Notes: generated from the sequence alone by a model not told the origin. Positions 21,555 through 32,928 are shown, numbered from the stretch's first letter. The stretch is 64,000 nt of DNA from Galeruca laticollis (GCA_963921935.1 OY998181.1:140887423-140951422); one strand, 5' to 3'. Translations and numbers: made by a program.

Positions 21555-22549
21555 CACTATAATGTCAGGGGTAAAATTTTGATCTTGATTTCCTGCTAAT
21601 CATTTCAAGAGTTGCTGAAGTGAATATCTAGAAAATTTGATAGTTTTCTTCAGTGTATACAAATAATTTTCAAATTTGAAAGCACTAAAGTTATCGACAA
21701 CGCCCGAAGGTTTGCAATCATTAGCAAGATGAATAAGATTGTGAATATTATGAGAAACATATTCTTTACCATAAATTGTACTGAAATTTTGAACAAAATA
21801 AATCATCAAATTATTGGCAAAATCATTATAAACCATGTGTTAATCTGGTGCACATAAAATTCTCATAGCACAATGTAAAGTAATAAAATGCAAATATTTT
21901 GTTTTAGATAGAGTATTCTTAAATATGATAGGTCCTAAATATAGTAAAATCATACGAAATCCTGTAGCCTTGAATCTGTCGACTTCTCTTGAGTCCCTTG
22001 GTAACCGAGCAAACTCTGATGGAATATATGCTCTGAATTCCAATATTTTCGATTTTATAACTTCCATTGGCTCTTCTTCCAATCGAATACCTTTCTTACC
22101 TTGCACCCAAAATTTCAACAATTTCTTAATCACCCCTAAACAAACTGAATACATGTAATCTAAGAGACAAGTCCTATATTTAATGAATCTAAAGACGAAA
22201 CAACATTTTGTTTGTGAAAAGATTCATCAAATTTTTATCTCAATATCTAATCTGTCCTTGAAGGCGCATTTAATCTATTAAAACACATTCTCCTATTGAA
22301 AAAATCTCCATCTACAATCAATTTTGTACATGAACTGCTCCCTGTGTGTCCCTTAATACACAACAAAAAAGATTTAGCAGGGGCATCACAAATTATTTTA
22401 CTTATTCTCAAGAAAACTTTTTTACCACCTAAGTCTAAACCATCATTTTGCAGAATATAAAATCCCTCAACGAACAACCTAAGAGAATTTTCAATATTAT
22501 CAGGTTTTTTTAATCCATGATTCACCCCAACTATGAATGGTCTACTCAA
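21555..22549 (-). pseudogene. CACTA/EnSpm transposase remnant with one element end
   Basis: Reading down from 22,549, three frames give consecutive parts of a CACTA-type transposase. The first holds FIVGVNHGLKKPDNIENSL and ICDAPAKSFLLCIKGHTG, whose Cys-Asp-Ala-Pro-Ala box carries the first catalytic Asp. A short segment with KFDESFHKQN follows, then after a frameshift near 22,160 SVCLGVIKKLLKFWVQGKKG and PSEFARLPRDSREVDRFKA (21,840-22,154). After a stop come SHNIHNLIHLANDC and FSAFKFENYLYTLKK (21,600-21,836). On the plus strand CACTATAATGTCAGGGG begins at 21,555, a plausible terminal inverted repeat just beyond the stop. The 5' half of the transposase is missing. Confidence 0.75.
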
Positions 22550-22735
22550 ACTGATAACCTAATGGCTGTCCTTGATTTAATCTTATACTTTATCAACAAC
22601 CCAACATTGATTGTTATTCCTAATATTGTGGTCAAGATGGCGCTTATCTTTTCGGGAGCTTCTAAGTGCCTCTTAGTGTATGATCTTAGGCCGTTTATAT
22701 AGCTCTCCTGGTGAACTTTGAATAGGTAATAGGCT
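22550..22735. other. Junction sequence of unknown origin
   Basis: The stretch lies between the CACTA remnant and the chimeric Jockey element. A minus-strand frame (YYLFKVHQESYINGLRSY) stays open across it, but I see no family match. Confidence 0.4.
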
Positions 22736-22811
22736 TTGTAGGGTCTTTGCCGGGTTTGGGGATGAGAACTACGTTGGCAGATTTCCAACAACGAGGGAAG
22801 TAAGAGTATGC
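22736..22811 (-). repeat. 76-bp patch from Jockey copy 1
   Basis: It encodes YSYFPRCWKSANVVLIPKPG followed by KDPTKP, nearly identical to 13,436-13,510 of copy 1, and replaces the continuation of copy 2 RT. This marks a recombination or template-switch joint. Confidence 0.8.
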
Positions 22812-24715
22812 CAAGCAGGTGGTTTGTTCGTTAAGTATCTTCAGTATTATTCTTTCAGCTATTTTGCTCATTGCTGGTAGCAAACTGATGGGCCTGTAGT
22901 TTTGCGGAAACGTTGGGTTTTTTCCGGATTTCCTCAGCATGATTATTTCTGCGTGTTTCCATCTTGTCGGGAAGTGTTTCGTCCTTAACATGCCATTGAT
23001 GATGTTGGTTAGCTATGTGATACCTTTGTTCGGCATGTTTTTCAACGCTCTGTTTGATATTCCGTCTTTTCCGGGTGCCTTCCTCTTTGATGTTAATCTT
23101 AGCAGTTCTTTTACTTCTAGAGGAGTTGCGAACCCTAGGTGTTCGTGCTCCTCCCCCTCTAGGTATTGGGCAATGCTTTCTTCTACCATGTCTGAGAAAT
23201 CCATGTCTTCGTCTGGATGTTCGTTCAGTTGAAACTGTGTTTCTAGTGTGCTTTTCGACGCTTCCGCTTTATCTTTTTCGGTGTAGACCATCCTGTTGGT
23301 TCCGTGTATTGGCGGCATTGGTTTTTTATCCTCCCGTAGAAATTTTGCGATATTCCATATCCCCGGTTTTTGCGGGTCTAATTCGTTGATTATCTTGTTC
23401 CATTCTTCACTCCTATGTTCTCTTAGTTTTTCTTGTATTTCTTCTTTCATTTCCTTGACTCTGATTAGGTCGTCGGGGTTTCGTATTCCGCGTGCTCGTC
23501 TCTTGATTCGATTCCTTTCCCTAATCAAATTTCTTAGGTCGTCATCTATGTTTTTGAACTTTCCGTATTTGTCTGCTACGGATGTTGTGGTACTTCGTTC
23601 TAACGCTTCTGTTAGTGCTTCTTCGAAGAAACAGACTTGCTCTTCCAGTGTTTCTGCATTGTTGATTTCGACTATTGGTCCTATGACTTGTCCGTCCTGC
23701 GATTCTTCTGAATTTTCTCCAATTCGTTTTTTTCTTCATTTTTTCTGGTGGTTCATGGTCCTTCTCCTACCGTGAGGACGATTGGCTCTGTGTCTCTGTG
23801 GTCCTATTGCTTGGTATGCCGGATATATTTCTGTTATTTTTTCCAATTTTTTTCCTTGTCTGTTTCTTCTGGTGCTGTACCACGCAGGGGACTTGGCATT
23901 TAGATCTCCTATTATTATGCCTTTTTTCCATCGGGGAGTACCGCTAACACGTCTTCTTCGTGTATAGTGGTTTCAGGTCTTACGTATGTGGATATTATTC
24001 TAATATCTCCGTTTATAGTCTTGATTACTACTATAGTTGCTCTGCATTTGAACTTCTTCCAGTCTGTCTTCTTCATCTCTCTTCCTGTGGTTCTCTCGCC
24101 TTCGCCCAACGTGAGGATGACTGGCTCGTGTGCTGTTCCTCCTTCTCCGTTGATTACTTCCCATTCTTCTGTGATGTCTTGAAGAATGGCGATGTCCAGT
24201 ACTTCCGCATGTCCTACAGCTGGTGTGTGCATCGGTCCTGGTGGTCCTATGATGTGCAGCTCCGGTCTTCCTGCTCGGTTCTGTCTCGTGCTGTTACAGG
24301 CTCTGGATTTGGCGTTGAGGTCCCCCATCAGGACTCCTTGGTTGCCGGGTGGGAGGAGGTCTTCAACGTCTTCTTCGTGGAGTTCGTCTTCTGGTCTCTT
24401 GTAGGCTGATACCACTCGTACTTCGCCGAATCTTGTTTGGACTGCGATGATCGTTGCTTCCATCGTCAGGAGGTCTGGTGCTGTTATTCTGTGGTGGTTC
24501 AGTCCGGTCTTCACTAGGATGGCTGTTCCTCCGCTTCTTCTGTTGTTGTCGTCTCTGTAGATGTTGTAGCTTGGCCACCTCATCTCGTATTATTCTCCTG
24601 GTAGCTTGGTTTCTTGTAGGGCTAGTATGTCCAGGTCTTCTTCTTCCAGTATGGTTCCCATCAGGTTGATGTTGGTCCGTAGTCCTCCGCTGTTCCAGGT
24701 TCCTATCTTCATCTG
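22812..24715 (-). pseudogene. Chimeric endonuclease/RT fragment (ORF2)
   Basis: From an ATG near 24,713 the frame opens with MKIGTWNSGGLRTNINLM and ILALQETKL, an APE endonuclease start, then hits TAA near 24,592. It continues with SGGTAILVKTGL, AYKRPEDELHEEDVEDLLPP and MGDLNAKSRACNS to KKTDWKKFK (about 24,046). It then re-enters the same domain with ATIVVIKTINGDIRIISTY, VRPETTIHEEDVLAVLPDG and GDLNAKSPAWYSTR (23,870-24,045). A basic linker follows, and an RT start with TSKRKAPGKDGISNRALKNM (23,013-23,528) and NYRPISLLPAMSKIAERI (22,812-22,991). The two endonuclease parts are clearly different in sequence, so this is not a recent tandem duplication. RT motifs beyond the fingers are absent. Confidence 0.75.
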
Positions 24716-24741
24716 GTGTGGTACGTTAGGGTGTGGATCCA

Positions 24742-26128
24742 TTAATGGTTCATCAGACTTTGAAATATGTTCTGCATCTGCTGCATGTGCGATGAGAAGA
24801 GCTTCATAGCCTCGAACATGTCTGGCTGTTGTTCAGAGGGTGCTGTCTTCTTGGCTGCGTTGGCGTAGCTTGTTCCTGCTCTCCTCGTGGCAGTTGGTTG
24901 GTTGGTCGTGGTTGTCTTCTGTGTAGCGGCTGGTGGGGCTGTTGTCGTCTTGGTGGTGGTGGTCGTCTTGTTCTTGGGTGCTTTGGGACACCCTCTGTAG
25001 TTGGCTGGGTGCTCTCCGTCGCAGTTGGCACAGGTTGCTGGGCTGTTCCTTGGTCTCTCGCAGCCTCCGGATCGGTGGCTTCCTCCGCATCTGACGCATC
25101 TTGTGTCCATGTGGCAGGTTGACTGTCCGTGGTGGTAGTTTTGGCAGTTGTAGCACTGCGCTGGTCCATTTGATTTCCTTGGGACTTCTTGTCGTACGTT
25201 GGCGCTGAGAACGAATTCCACTTTCTTCATTTTCTCGATGTCCTCTTTGGCGTAGTCCACCATGAAGTCTTTTCTCTAAATCTTGAATGGATCTGTGTGA
25301 TCTTCTTGACCTGGATCCCTTGGTTCTGAAGGTCTTCTATGATGTCTTCTATTTCTTCATCCGGCGAGAGTCCTTTGAAGACGTCCTTCGCTGTCTTCTC
25401 TTCTGGGTCTGTGAACGTGTACCAGTTCACTTCCTGTCCGCTGAGCTCCTCTAGGTATCGGGTCATATTCCGGTATTCTTCAACTGTTTCCAGGGTGATC
25501 TTCACTCCGTTTCTTTCCGTGTATGTGTATCGCACTTGGATACCTCTGGCTTGGGCTTCTTTCCGAATGGTGGTCTCTGCCTGCCTCGTTGGAGCTGCTT
25601 TTTCTTTTCTTCTCCCCTTTCTTGTTTCTGCTTTCTCTGGATGGTGATGAAATCGTCTCCTGTAGCTGTCTCCATGGCTTCAACTGTGTCGTCTCGTTGA
25701 CTGCTTGGTCCTGCTGTTTTCTGACTGCTCGGTCCTGCTGTTTTCTGGCTGCGGCTACGGTCCCTCGGGTTTCTACTTCTTTCTTGAAGTTGACTCATCA
25801 ATTGTGCTTGGAATCCTCTGGTTTCCTCTTGAAACAGCTTGGCTTCCTCTTGGAACTGCTTGGCTTCTTTCCTGGCTTCGGAAAGTTCCTTCGTCAGGGC
25901 TTCGATCGTCTTTTGTAGGTTCTCGTTTGTCTTCTTCAGTTGCTGGTTCTCTTCCTCGAGTTCCAGTTTCCTCTCCACTGAGGTTTGACGTCTGCGATCT
26001 TCCATCTTAGCTGTTTCCTGTTCCTCCGTAAGTGCTAAAAAATATTTATTTATTAGAAACTTACCTTCCGGTGTCTTCTCTTCAATTTCTGGCTTATTTT
26101 CAATGGTCGGTCTGTTTTTCTTTGTCAC
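24742..26128 (-). pseudogene. Jockey ORF1 (gag-like) with two frameshifts
   Basis: The N-terminal part (25,550-26,128) is highly charged with a long predicted coiled coil (ELEEENQQLKKTNENLQK). After a frame change near 25,540 come KITLETVEEYRNMTRYLEE and VFKGLSPDEEIEDIIEDL, the typical gag core. After another change near 25,270 come VDYAKEDIEKMKKVEFVLS and three zinc knuckles (CYNCQNYHHGQSTC, CVRCGGSHRSGGC, CANCDGEHPANYRGC), then a Thr-rich tail. This is the standard Jockey ORF1 layout and would bind element RNA. The frameshifts make it non-coding. Confidence 0.8.
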
Positions 26129-26429
26129 TTTATATCTCAGTGACTTGCTTTTTGTCTTCTGTTCCTTTTTCTTAAAAATCTTCGTTGCTGAAATAAATTT
26201 ATTAAAATTTTCTAGTGTTGAGTAACACTAATTTTCATAAATAATATATTGTGTTAAAACACAATATTATTTTCGCTTCTAACGTTTTATAACAAGTGTG
26301 TTGAAAAACAACCTTATTATTACGTTTGTCGCAGTCTTCACTATGCTTGCACAGTGATAAATAGATATCGATTTCACTCAGCCTTATAAGTAACACGTCT
26401 TTACCGTTCGAGTGTCAGTCGATCTCTTC

Positions 26430-26545
26430 ACTGGGTCACTGTGGTTTCCGCCCGCTACTTATACACGTTTTGCTACCAATCGCAGCGCTGTGATTGGTAG
26501 GGGCGGAGCCTATGAACTCGACATACTCCAGTGGCTGGTTACAAA
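26430..26545 (-). promoter_or_regulatory. Retroelement 5' promoter module (copy 2)
   Basis: It shares with 16,965-17,080 the GGCTCCGCCCCTACC box, AATCACAGCGCTG, the TATA-like CGTGTATAAGTAGCGGGCGG and the outer TGTAACCAGCCACT. It lies about 400 bp before ORF1 in both elements. Confidence 0.6.
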
Positions 26546-27207
26546 ACAACAAACCCTCTTGTCGGTTACATCATAAATCCCAAGTATCCACTTTTGCCGT
26601 ACTATCCGTCCTACATTATGTTTCTTTTCGTAATTACTGATTCATCAATTTGAACCACATGTCCCAGTCCACCTGTAAACAAAAATTCTCATCGTACACC
26701 TTATCAATAAGTACATTTTTAAATGATCCTCTTCCCGACCTTTGACACAGATCAATGAATAATATCAATTTTTATCATCTTAATATCTCTATCGCTATAT
26801 TTCTTGATTGTAATAATGAAGCAAAAACAACACTATATTTTATTTAGATCTCTATCTCAAAATAATACTATATCTACGTCAATTTTCACTTGAGCATTTA
26901 AACAATACTTATTAAAAAACAAAACAAACCCTAAATAATTTACTAAATACTTACCAAATAGAAACAAATCATCGTGCTGTAACAGCTGCCACGAACAAAT
27001 ATCGCGAAAAAATCGATATTGTTGAATTGTAATTTTTTCTACTTCAACCAACGTGCATAGCCGCACTTCCTGTGCCTAGACCAGTTCCATGCATAAACAA
27101 AATACTGCGTTACCATAGCAACGAACAATAACTTATTAGAAGTGGCAGTGTAAAGTTTGACGTCAAAAAGGTAAACCACAGTTTCGCAATAAATTAAAAG
27201 AAAAAAC
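26546..27207. other. AT-rich stretch before mariner
   Basis: It probably contains the 5' terminal repeat of the mariner copy, which I could not delimit because no clear match to the right end is visible. Confidence 0.4.
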
Positions 27208-28210
27208 ATGTCTACCGAAATTGTGAAAATCGAAAAATTGGAGTATCGAGCCATCATCAAGTACCTGTATTTAAAAGGGTTAAGAGGTAAGCAGATTTAC
27301 GAAGATATGCTTAATACCCTTGGTGATCAATGTCCTTCGTATGCAACCGTGAAAAATTGGACTGCAAGCTTCAAAAGAGGTAAATTTTCCAGATGAAGAT
27401 GATGACCGATCGGGAAGGCCAGTTTCTGTGTCAGTCCCCGAAAATATCAGTTCATGACATGATTTTATCAGACAGCCGAATTGGGCTAAAACGGATATTT
27501 GAAGCACTGAATATTTCATACGAACGCGTTCATCATATAGTTCACACGTCAATTTGGACATGAGAAAAATTTCTGCAAAATGGATCCCCAAATGTTTGAA
27601 TGTTGACCAAAAGCGTGCAAGGGTAGAAGCATCGCGTTCGATCTGTGCTCGATTTGAAATCGATGTAGACTTCTTAAACCGAATTGTTACTATGGATGAG
27701 ACTTGAGTACATTTCTACGATCCAGAAACAAAGCAACAATCGATGGAATGGCGACACTCTGGTTCTCCAAGACCTAAGAAGTTTCGTATCCAAAAATCTG
27801 CTGGAAAAGTTCTTGCTTCAGTTTTTTGGGATTGCCATGGAGTAATCATGATTGATTTTTTGGATAATTGTAGAACAATAACTAGAGATTACTATTCGAC
27901 ATAACTGACCACGCTACGGGAAAAAATTAAAGAGGAAAGACGAGGAAAGCTATCCAAAGGTGTTTTATTTTTGCAGGACAACGCCCCTGCACAAAAATCT
28001 CATGTAGGGTTTGAATTACTAGAACAACCCCCTTATTCACCATATTTGGCTCCGTCCTACTATCATATCTTTCCTCAACTGAAAAAAAGTTTAATAGGTC
28101 GTAAATTTTCTTCCAACGAGGAGGTGATAAAAGCTGTGAAGGTCAGGTTTGCAGAGCAAGAGGAAACATTTTTTTTTGAAAGGTGTAGAAAGGTTGCAGG
28201 TTCGCTGTAA
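27208..28210 (+). pseudogene. mariner transposase, multiply broken
   Basis: The ATG at 27,208 opens the first helix-turn-helix (YRAIIKYLYLKGLRGKQI) and a segment typical of mariner N-termini. Frames then shift near 27,385. A MDET box follows at about 27,690, where the next Trp codon is TGA. The last block (27,971-28,210) contains LQDNAPAQKSH with the second catalytic Asp. The third position, normally Asp in a Ser-Pro-Asp-Leu-Ala-Pro-Ser-Asp context, reads SPYLAPSYY, so both Asp residues have become Tyr. The copy is inactive. Its 3' end probably lies near 28,315. Confidence 0.85.
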
Positions 28211-28735
28211 TAAATGTATCCAATTAAGAGGAGAATATGTTGAGTAATAAAATATTTTGACATTGAAATTTTGTTTAGTTCTATAGTAGGCAAAGAATTT
28301 TTCAATATATCCTCGTAGTCAAACTCAGATAATCCTGACGATGTGTTATCCCTCTGTCAGCATAGCTGACAAGGGTAACTAGGTCTTAAACCTCAACGCA
28401 AGTGGCCTTCGTGTTCTCGAAGATTCTAAGATGCTGGAGATATGCTCTTTCGCAAAACCCAGCGTCAACCGACTAATCCTCATCTCAAATATGCGGATAA
28501 TATTCTTAAAACTACAGTATTTTATCTAAAAGTTGCTAAAAAATTCAAATAAATCTGCTTCCCCATTTGAAAGTAAGAGCATTTTTAAATAAATCATTAT
28601 TTTGAATGGATCGAATTTTAAGTCGGTAAGTTTAGTTCAATAGCAAATGAATTGTGTTATCGTTTTTTATTGTAGATGGCAGTGAAAAAATTCATAATGT
28701 AACCCAGTCATCTCCAATATTCACGGTGGTGGAAG

Positions 28736-29164
28736 TTAATCCATATTTAGAGAATATATATGGGGAGTAGTAACGCTTTTGCTCTGTCGAGTATCTTTGA
28801 TTTTTGTGTAAATAGCGTCGACTTCCGTTGAATCCAATGCTTCCTCGTCGCTATCAAGCGGCTGCGTGCTATCAGTTCTTAAAGTAAACGGCGGAACAAC
28901 CGAGTTGACCTCGTATTTGCGTAAATTGTACCTTATCCCGTCAACAGTCTTTCTTATAGCAGTCGAATTCTGCACGGCAACACTCATAAACCTATTGCCC
29001 TTCTTCGCCGGTTTGATCGATAATTCATCTTCACTAACGGCAACGGCTAATGAAATTCCTATTTTACCAAATAATAATACAAGTGGGTACCCACAATGAA
29101 CTAAATCTAATTGAAACCCTATAAACATCAAGAAACTTTTAAAAAAGTCTGTCATAAAATACAA
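28736..29164 (-). CDS. Hypothetical ORF
   Basis: I do not recognise this frame of 142 codons. The N-terminal ~45 residues are hydrophobic and may be intron or untranslated. The rest (KPAKKGNRFMSVAVQNSTAI to the Asp/Glu-rich middle and the stop) reads like coding sequence, with a polar, acidic C-terminus. No element motif is visible. It could be an exon of a host gene. Confidence 0.3.
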   Translation of the reverse strand: MYFMTDFFKSFLMFIGFQLDLVHCGYPLVLLFGKIGISLAVAVSEDELSIKPAKKGNRFMSVAVQNSTAIRKTVDGIRYNLRKYEVNSVVPPFTLRTDSTQPLDSDEEALDSTEVDAIYTKIKDTRQSKSVTTPHIYSLNMD

Positions 29165-29340
29165 GCGATTAAAATATAATTGCTTTTAGTTATTTTAATT
29201 AGTTTTTGGACAACAAGAGTTATGTCTATTATTTTATATTGTTTTTTTCGAATAGGAGAATATAAAGAGAGAATCACATGTGACCCTTCACCTTTTCCCT
29301 TCATGTGGTAGCTGATTGTGGTATAAGAAGTGAATGCGTA

Positions 29341-29540
29341 ATGTCAACCGACAGGGAACATTTCAAAGAGTATGAAATAGCTGGTCCCTCGAGAACTGAT
29401 GGTGCTTTAGACGAGATGATGTCATCGGAACTAGATTCCGATCAAGAACGCTTCGCACGTGAATTAAGAGATTTGCTTGAGGATTCCGATTGCTCAGTTG
29501 AGGTCAAAGATTATATTCCTGACGTTTTCACGGCAGAAAG
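29341..29540 (+). pseudogene. Acidic N-terminal ORF cut by a Penelope insertion
   Basis: From the ATG at 29,341 an acidic segment (MSTDREHFKEYEIAGPSRTD, then a Glu/Asp/Leu-rich stretch) stays open until Penelope sequence begins near 29,540. Acidic starts of this kind occur in piggyBac-like transposases and in many host proteins, so I leave it unnamed. Confidence 0.35.
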
Positions 29541-30658
29541 CTCCATATCCTCCTATCTTAGCAGCATATGTCATGGACGATTTGCTGGATACTGTCATTC
29601 CGGTACTTTCTTTTACTCCTTTCTTTATTAAGAAGTATGTGGACGATATTATTGTGGCACTTCCTAGAGAAGGCTTAGATGAGATTCTTGAAACATTTAA
29701 TAGTTACGACCCATACAAACAGTTCACAATAGAAAAAGAAGACAACGACAATTCCATATCATTCTTAGACACTAAGTTCATTCGTAACAATAATACGATT
29801 ATTATAGATTGGTACAGGAAACCGTGCAGTTCTGGTAGATATTTAAATTACCATTCATACCACAAACATTCTATGAAGGTGAACTTGGTTAAACAAATGA
29901 AACAGAGAGTCCTTAGAATTTCAAATAGTATCTTCCATAATAAAAATTTTACCGTTTTATTCAACCTTTTCTTGGATAACTCTTATCTAAGAACTTTACT
30001 CAATAAACTATTATTCAGCACATCTAATACCGTGGACCAGCTGACTGATGATAGCCATCCTAACGTGGCCCAAATGGATGTTGGCTCTAGTACGACCACT
30101 GCTCGCCCAGTTTGTGCTTCCCTTCCATACATAAAGGACATTACTCCGAGACTTGCCAGATTGTTCCGGACATATGGTAATTTTAAAATTGCTAACAAGA
30201 CAGCTCTAACAATTAGATCAATTTTCACTAGAGTTAAAGATAAATGTCCCTTGACATCACTTACTAACGTTGTGTATAGCATTCCATGTGGGGACTGTGA
30301 TAAGCAATATATTGGTCCGACTTCAAGGTCACTGTCGAGCCGTAATGTCTCACATAGGAGTGATTGCAGATTGCACCCTGAACGTTGCGCTTTAGCAAAT
30401 CACGTTCATTCTCTTGACCATCATATGAACTTTGAAGCTGTAAAGGTGTTAGCGACAGAGTCAAACAAAACAAAGAGATCATTTTTAGAAATGGCTTTTA
30501 TTTCACAATTTAATAAGGTCATTAACAAAAAGACTGACAGAGACCACTTGAGTGAGATTTACTCCTTTTTGCTGTCCTTAGATTTCAGCGAAAACCTACC
30601 TTTCTCAAATGGCAGTCATGTTACCCCAATTGACACTACCCTATTTGCAGAAAATTAA
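29541..30658 (+). pseudogene. Penelope-like element: RT end plus GIY-YIG endonuclease (5' truncated)
   Basis: The continuous frame covers the palm (ILAAYVMDDLLDTVIPVL, FIKKYVDDIIVALP), the RT C-terminus (SISFLDTKFI, DWYRKPCSSGRYLNYHSYHK) and a complete GIY-YIG domain (VVYSIPCGDCDKQYIG, the catalytic Arg in LSSRN, and the Glu in RSFLEMAFI). These domains reverse-transcribe and nick DNA in Penelope-like elements. The RT fingers are missing, so it is a 5'-truncated copy joined to unrelated sequence near 29,540. The frame itself is intact to its stop at 30,656. Penelope 3' sequence probably continues to the TA where Tigger is inserted (30,727) and may resume after 32,928. Confidence 0.88.
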
Positions 30659-30728
30659 CATATCACTACTTCTATTAGCTGGGTACATTGGTGTTGGTAA
30701 ATACATCCATTATTACTATATTATTATA

Positions 30729-32926
30729 CAGTGGACCCCCGGTAATCCGGCAAACGTTATGCAGGGCACTGTCGGACTATCGAATTTGTCGGATTATAGA
30801 GCACTGCCTAAGACCCCTATAGTCCGGATTTTTTTACGAAAGAGTACCTTGTAATCCGACAAATTACATATCTAATGACAAGAATCTATATACATATTAT
30901 ACGTACATATGTATGTACTTTGAAGTACAAATCAGACTTAATTTATATAAGTCGAATTTAGTAAATTAAATAACAATTGAGAGATTACGTTTTATTATAA
31001 AATTAAGCATAAATGCACATACATATCTACCAAAATAATCAAGAATTATTAATCAAAATCATATAGTGAATATCATAGTGAATACTATATCAAATTATGA
31101 AGCTTTGAAATATGCATCAATTTTTTTTTGTTTAAGGTTGTTATAACGCGAGATCAGAGCTTTGTCCCTCAGTCTTCTCAAAAGTAAAAGTTCGTTGTAG
31201 GATGTACCATTCTCTTCAGCCCATTGTAAACCTAGCTCAAAAGCGTTAACTGCGTCTTGATCTGTGACTTGTGGAGCAGTTGCAATCACGTCGTCGTTAT
31301 CTTCCTGATCGTTTGTTGTATTATTAGAAGCCTCTTTTATAATATCTTCGTCAGACATTTCAAGAAAAACATTTTCTTCTTTATCCATTCCACGGCACCA
31401 GACTTCCAAATCTTCCGGACTTATCTGTGTTTCAGTAGCGACTTGTTCTATAACTTCCGAAGTTACACTGATTTGTGGATCGTTGATAGGAGTGGTGATT
31501 ATATCTGGCCATAACTTTTTCCAAGACGATTTAATAGTTGATGACGGTAACGCACTCCACGACTGACTAAGAGCAAAAACCAAGTCTTTCATATTAAATT
31601 CTTTTAAAGTTTTTTCTATTGGTTGGTCTTTTGATACGGCTCTCAAAAGTAGGTTTTTTTTATAGTCTTGCTTAACAAACTGAATGATGTTCTGGTCCAT
31701 TGGTTGAATCAGTGCAGTGCAATTTGGCGGAAGAAACATCGCAGTGATGCATTTATCCTCAGTTGTCAGTTCTTCTTCAGACGGATGACTGGGAGCGTTA
31801 TCAAGAAGCAACAACGCTTTTTGAGGAAAATTATGATCTTTTAACCATTTTCTAACTTCAGGTACGAAGCATTCATCAAACCACTTTTTGAAAAGGTCTT
31901 TTGTCATCCATGCACTTTTTTGTCCGTAATAGTGTACAGGTAAATCAATGTTTTTGAATGCCCTTGGTTTATTAGATTTCCCAATGACCACCATCTTAAG
32001 CGCGTGTGCACCTGCAGCATTAGCACATGGTAGTATGGTTACACGCTCTTTACTCACTTTTCGTCCAGGTACGTCTTTTTCGTTACAAGAAACGAAAGTT
32101 TTGTTAGGCATCACACGCCAAAAAAGCCCTGATTCGTCTGCATTGTACACCTGTGACGGGTCAAGATTTAAATCGTTCACCTTTTGCAAAAATCTTAATT
32201 TAAAGGGCTCTATGCAGGTGGCATCGTTAGAAAGTTTCTCTCCTGTAATAGTCATTAAACGTATGCCATGACGACTTTTAAAACGTTCTAGCCATCCTTT
32301 GCTGGCCACAAAATCATCTTTTTTTGTTATTTCCTTATAAAAAAACTTAGCTTTCATCGCCAACATGAGTCCCGAAATTGGTGCATGCCTGTTTCTTTCC
32401 TGAAGAAACCACATGTACAAAGCTTCTTCCACTTCTGGATGTTCAGCTTTCTTGAGTGTCTGTCTCTTGCCTGGCCCGCAGTCAGTAGTTGACACGAACT
32501 TCTTAATCTTCTCGTGGTTTTTTTAATGTCATAAATTGTAGATCGGCCTACGCCGTATTCACTTGCTAAACTACTAAAAGTTTCATTGCGATTTAAGCGA
32601 TCTAAAATATCACATTTTTCTTTAATTGTCAACGTTTTGTGCTTTCGCTTCTGGGTTTGTGACGACATTACTAGGTACTATACCTAATACACAATGAATA
32701 AATAGTAAACAATGAACGCACGCTAGGCCGTACCGCTATCACTAGTAGTCAAATTCAAACTAAGTAAAACAATGCATACGCGTCGAGCACAATAGCGGTG
32801 GCGCGTACGAGTTATGACCTGTTCAAACCTGCGTGATCTATATTAGCAAAGATTGTCAAACATACATGTATGTAAATCTAAGTCATGTCGGATTACAGGG
32901 GGCGCCGGATTATCGGGGGTCCACTG
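30729..32926 (-). mobile_element. Tigger/pogo DNA transposon, complete with TIRs
   Basis: Inverted ends CAGTGGACCCCCGGTAATCC (left) and CAGTGGACCCCCGATAATCC (right, read inward) are flanked by TA at 30,727-30,728 and 32,927-32,928. Length is 2,198 bp. It carries one transposase gene on the minus strand. Confidence 0.95.
31095..32668 (-). pseudogene. Tigger transposase with a single frameshift
   Basis: From the ATG at 32,668 the CENPB/pogo-type helix-turn-helix is clear (LTIKEKCDILDRLNRN, FSSLASEYGVGRSTIYDIKK). Coding then shifts frame in a poly-A run near 32,520, consistent with one missing A. The second frame gives the HTH_CENPB part (EEALYMWFLQERNRHAPISG) and the DDE domain: VYNADESGLFW (first Asp), ALLLLDNAPSHPSEE (second) and LIQPMDQNIIQFVK (third). 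These are the DDD residues of pogo-like enzymes, and all are intact. The end at 31,095 is acidic and matches full length. It cuts and pastes the element at TA. One indel is the only visible lesion. Confidence 0.93.
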
Positions 32927-32928
32927 TA

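Larger units (their letters stand above)
22736..26545 (-). mobile_element. Chimeric Jockey-type non-LTR retrotransposon (copy 2)
   Basis: On the minus strand: a promoter module (26,430-26,545), a gag-like ORF1 with zinc knuckles (24,742-26,128) and an endonuclease/RT frame (22,812-24,715) that ends inside the RT fingers. The last 76 bp (22,736-22,811) match copy 1 closely instead of continuing this element. The endonuclease region contains two diverged versions of one domain in tandem. The element is a mosaic. Confidence 0.75.

Noticed and set aside
24829..25122. Plus-strand Cys/Gly/Trp-rich frame
   Set aside because: It is the antisense of the zinc-knuckle and Thr-rich part of the Jockey ORF1.
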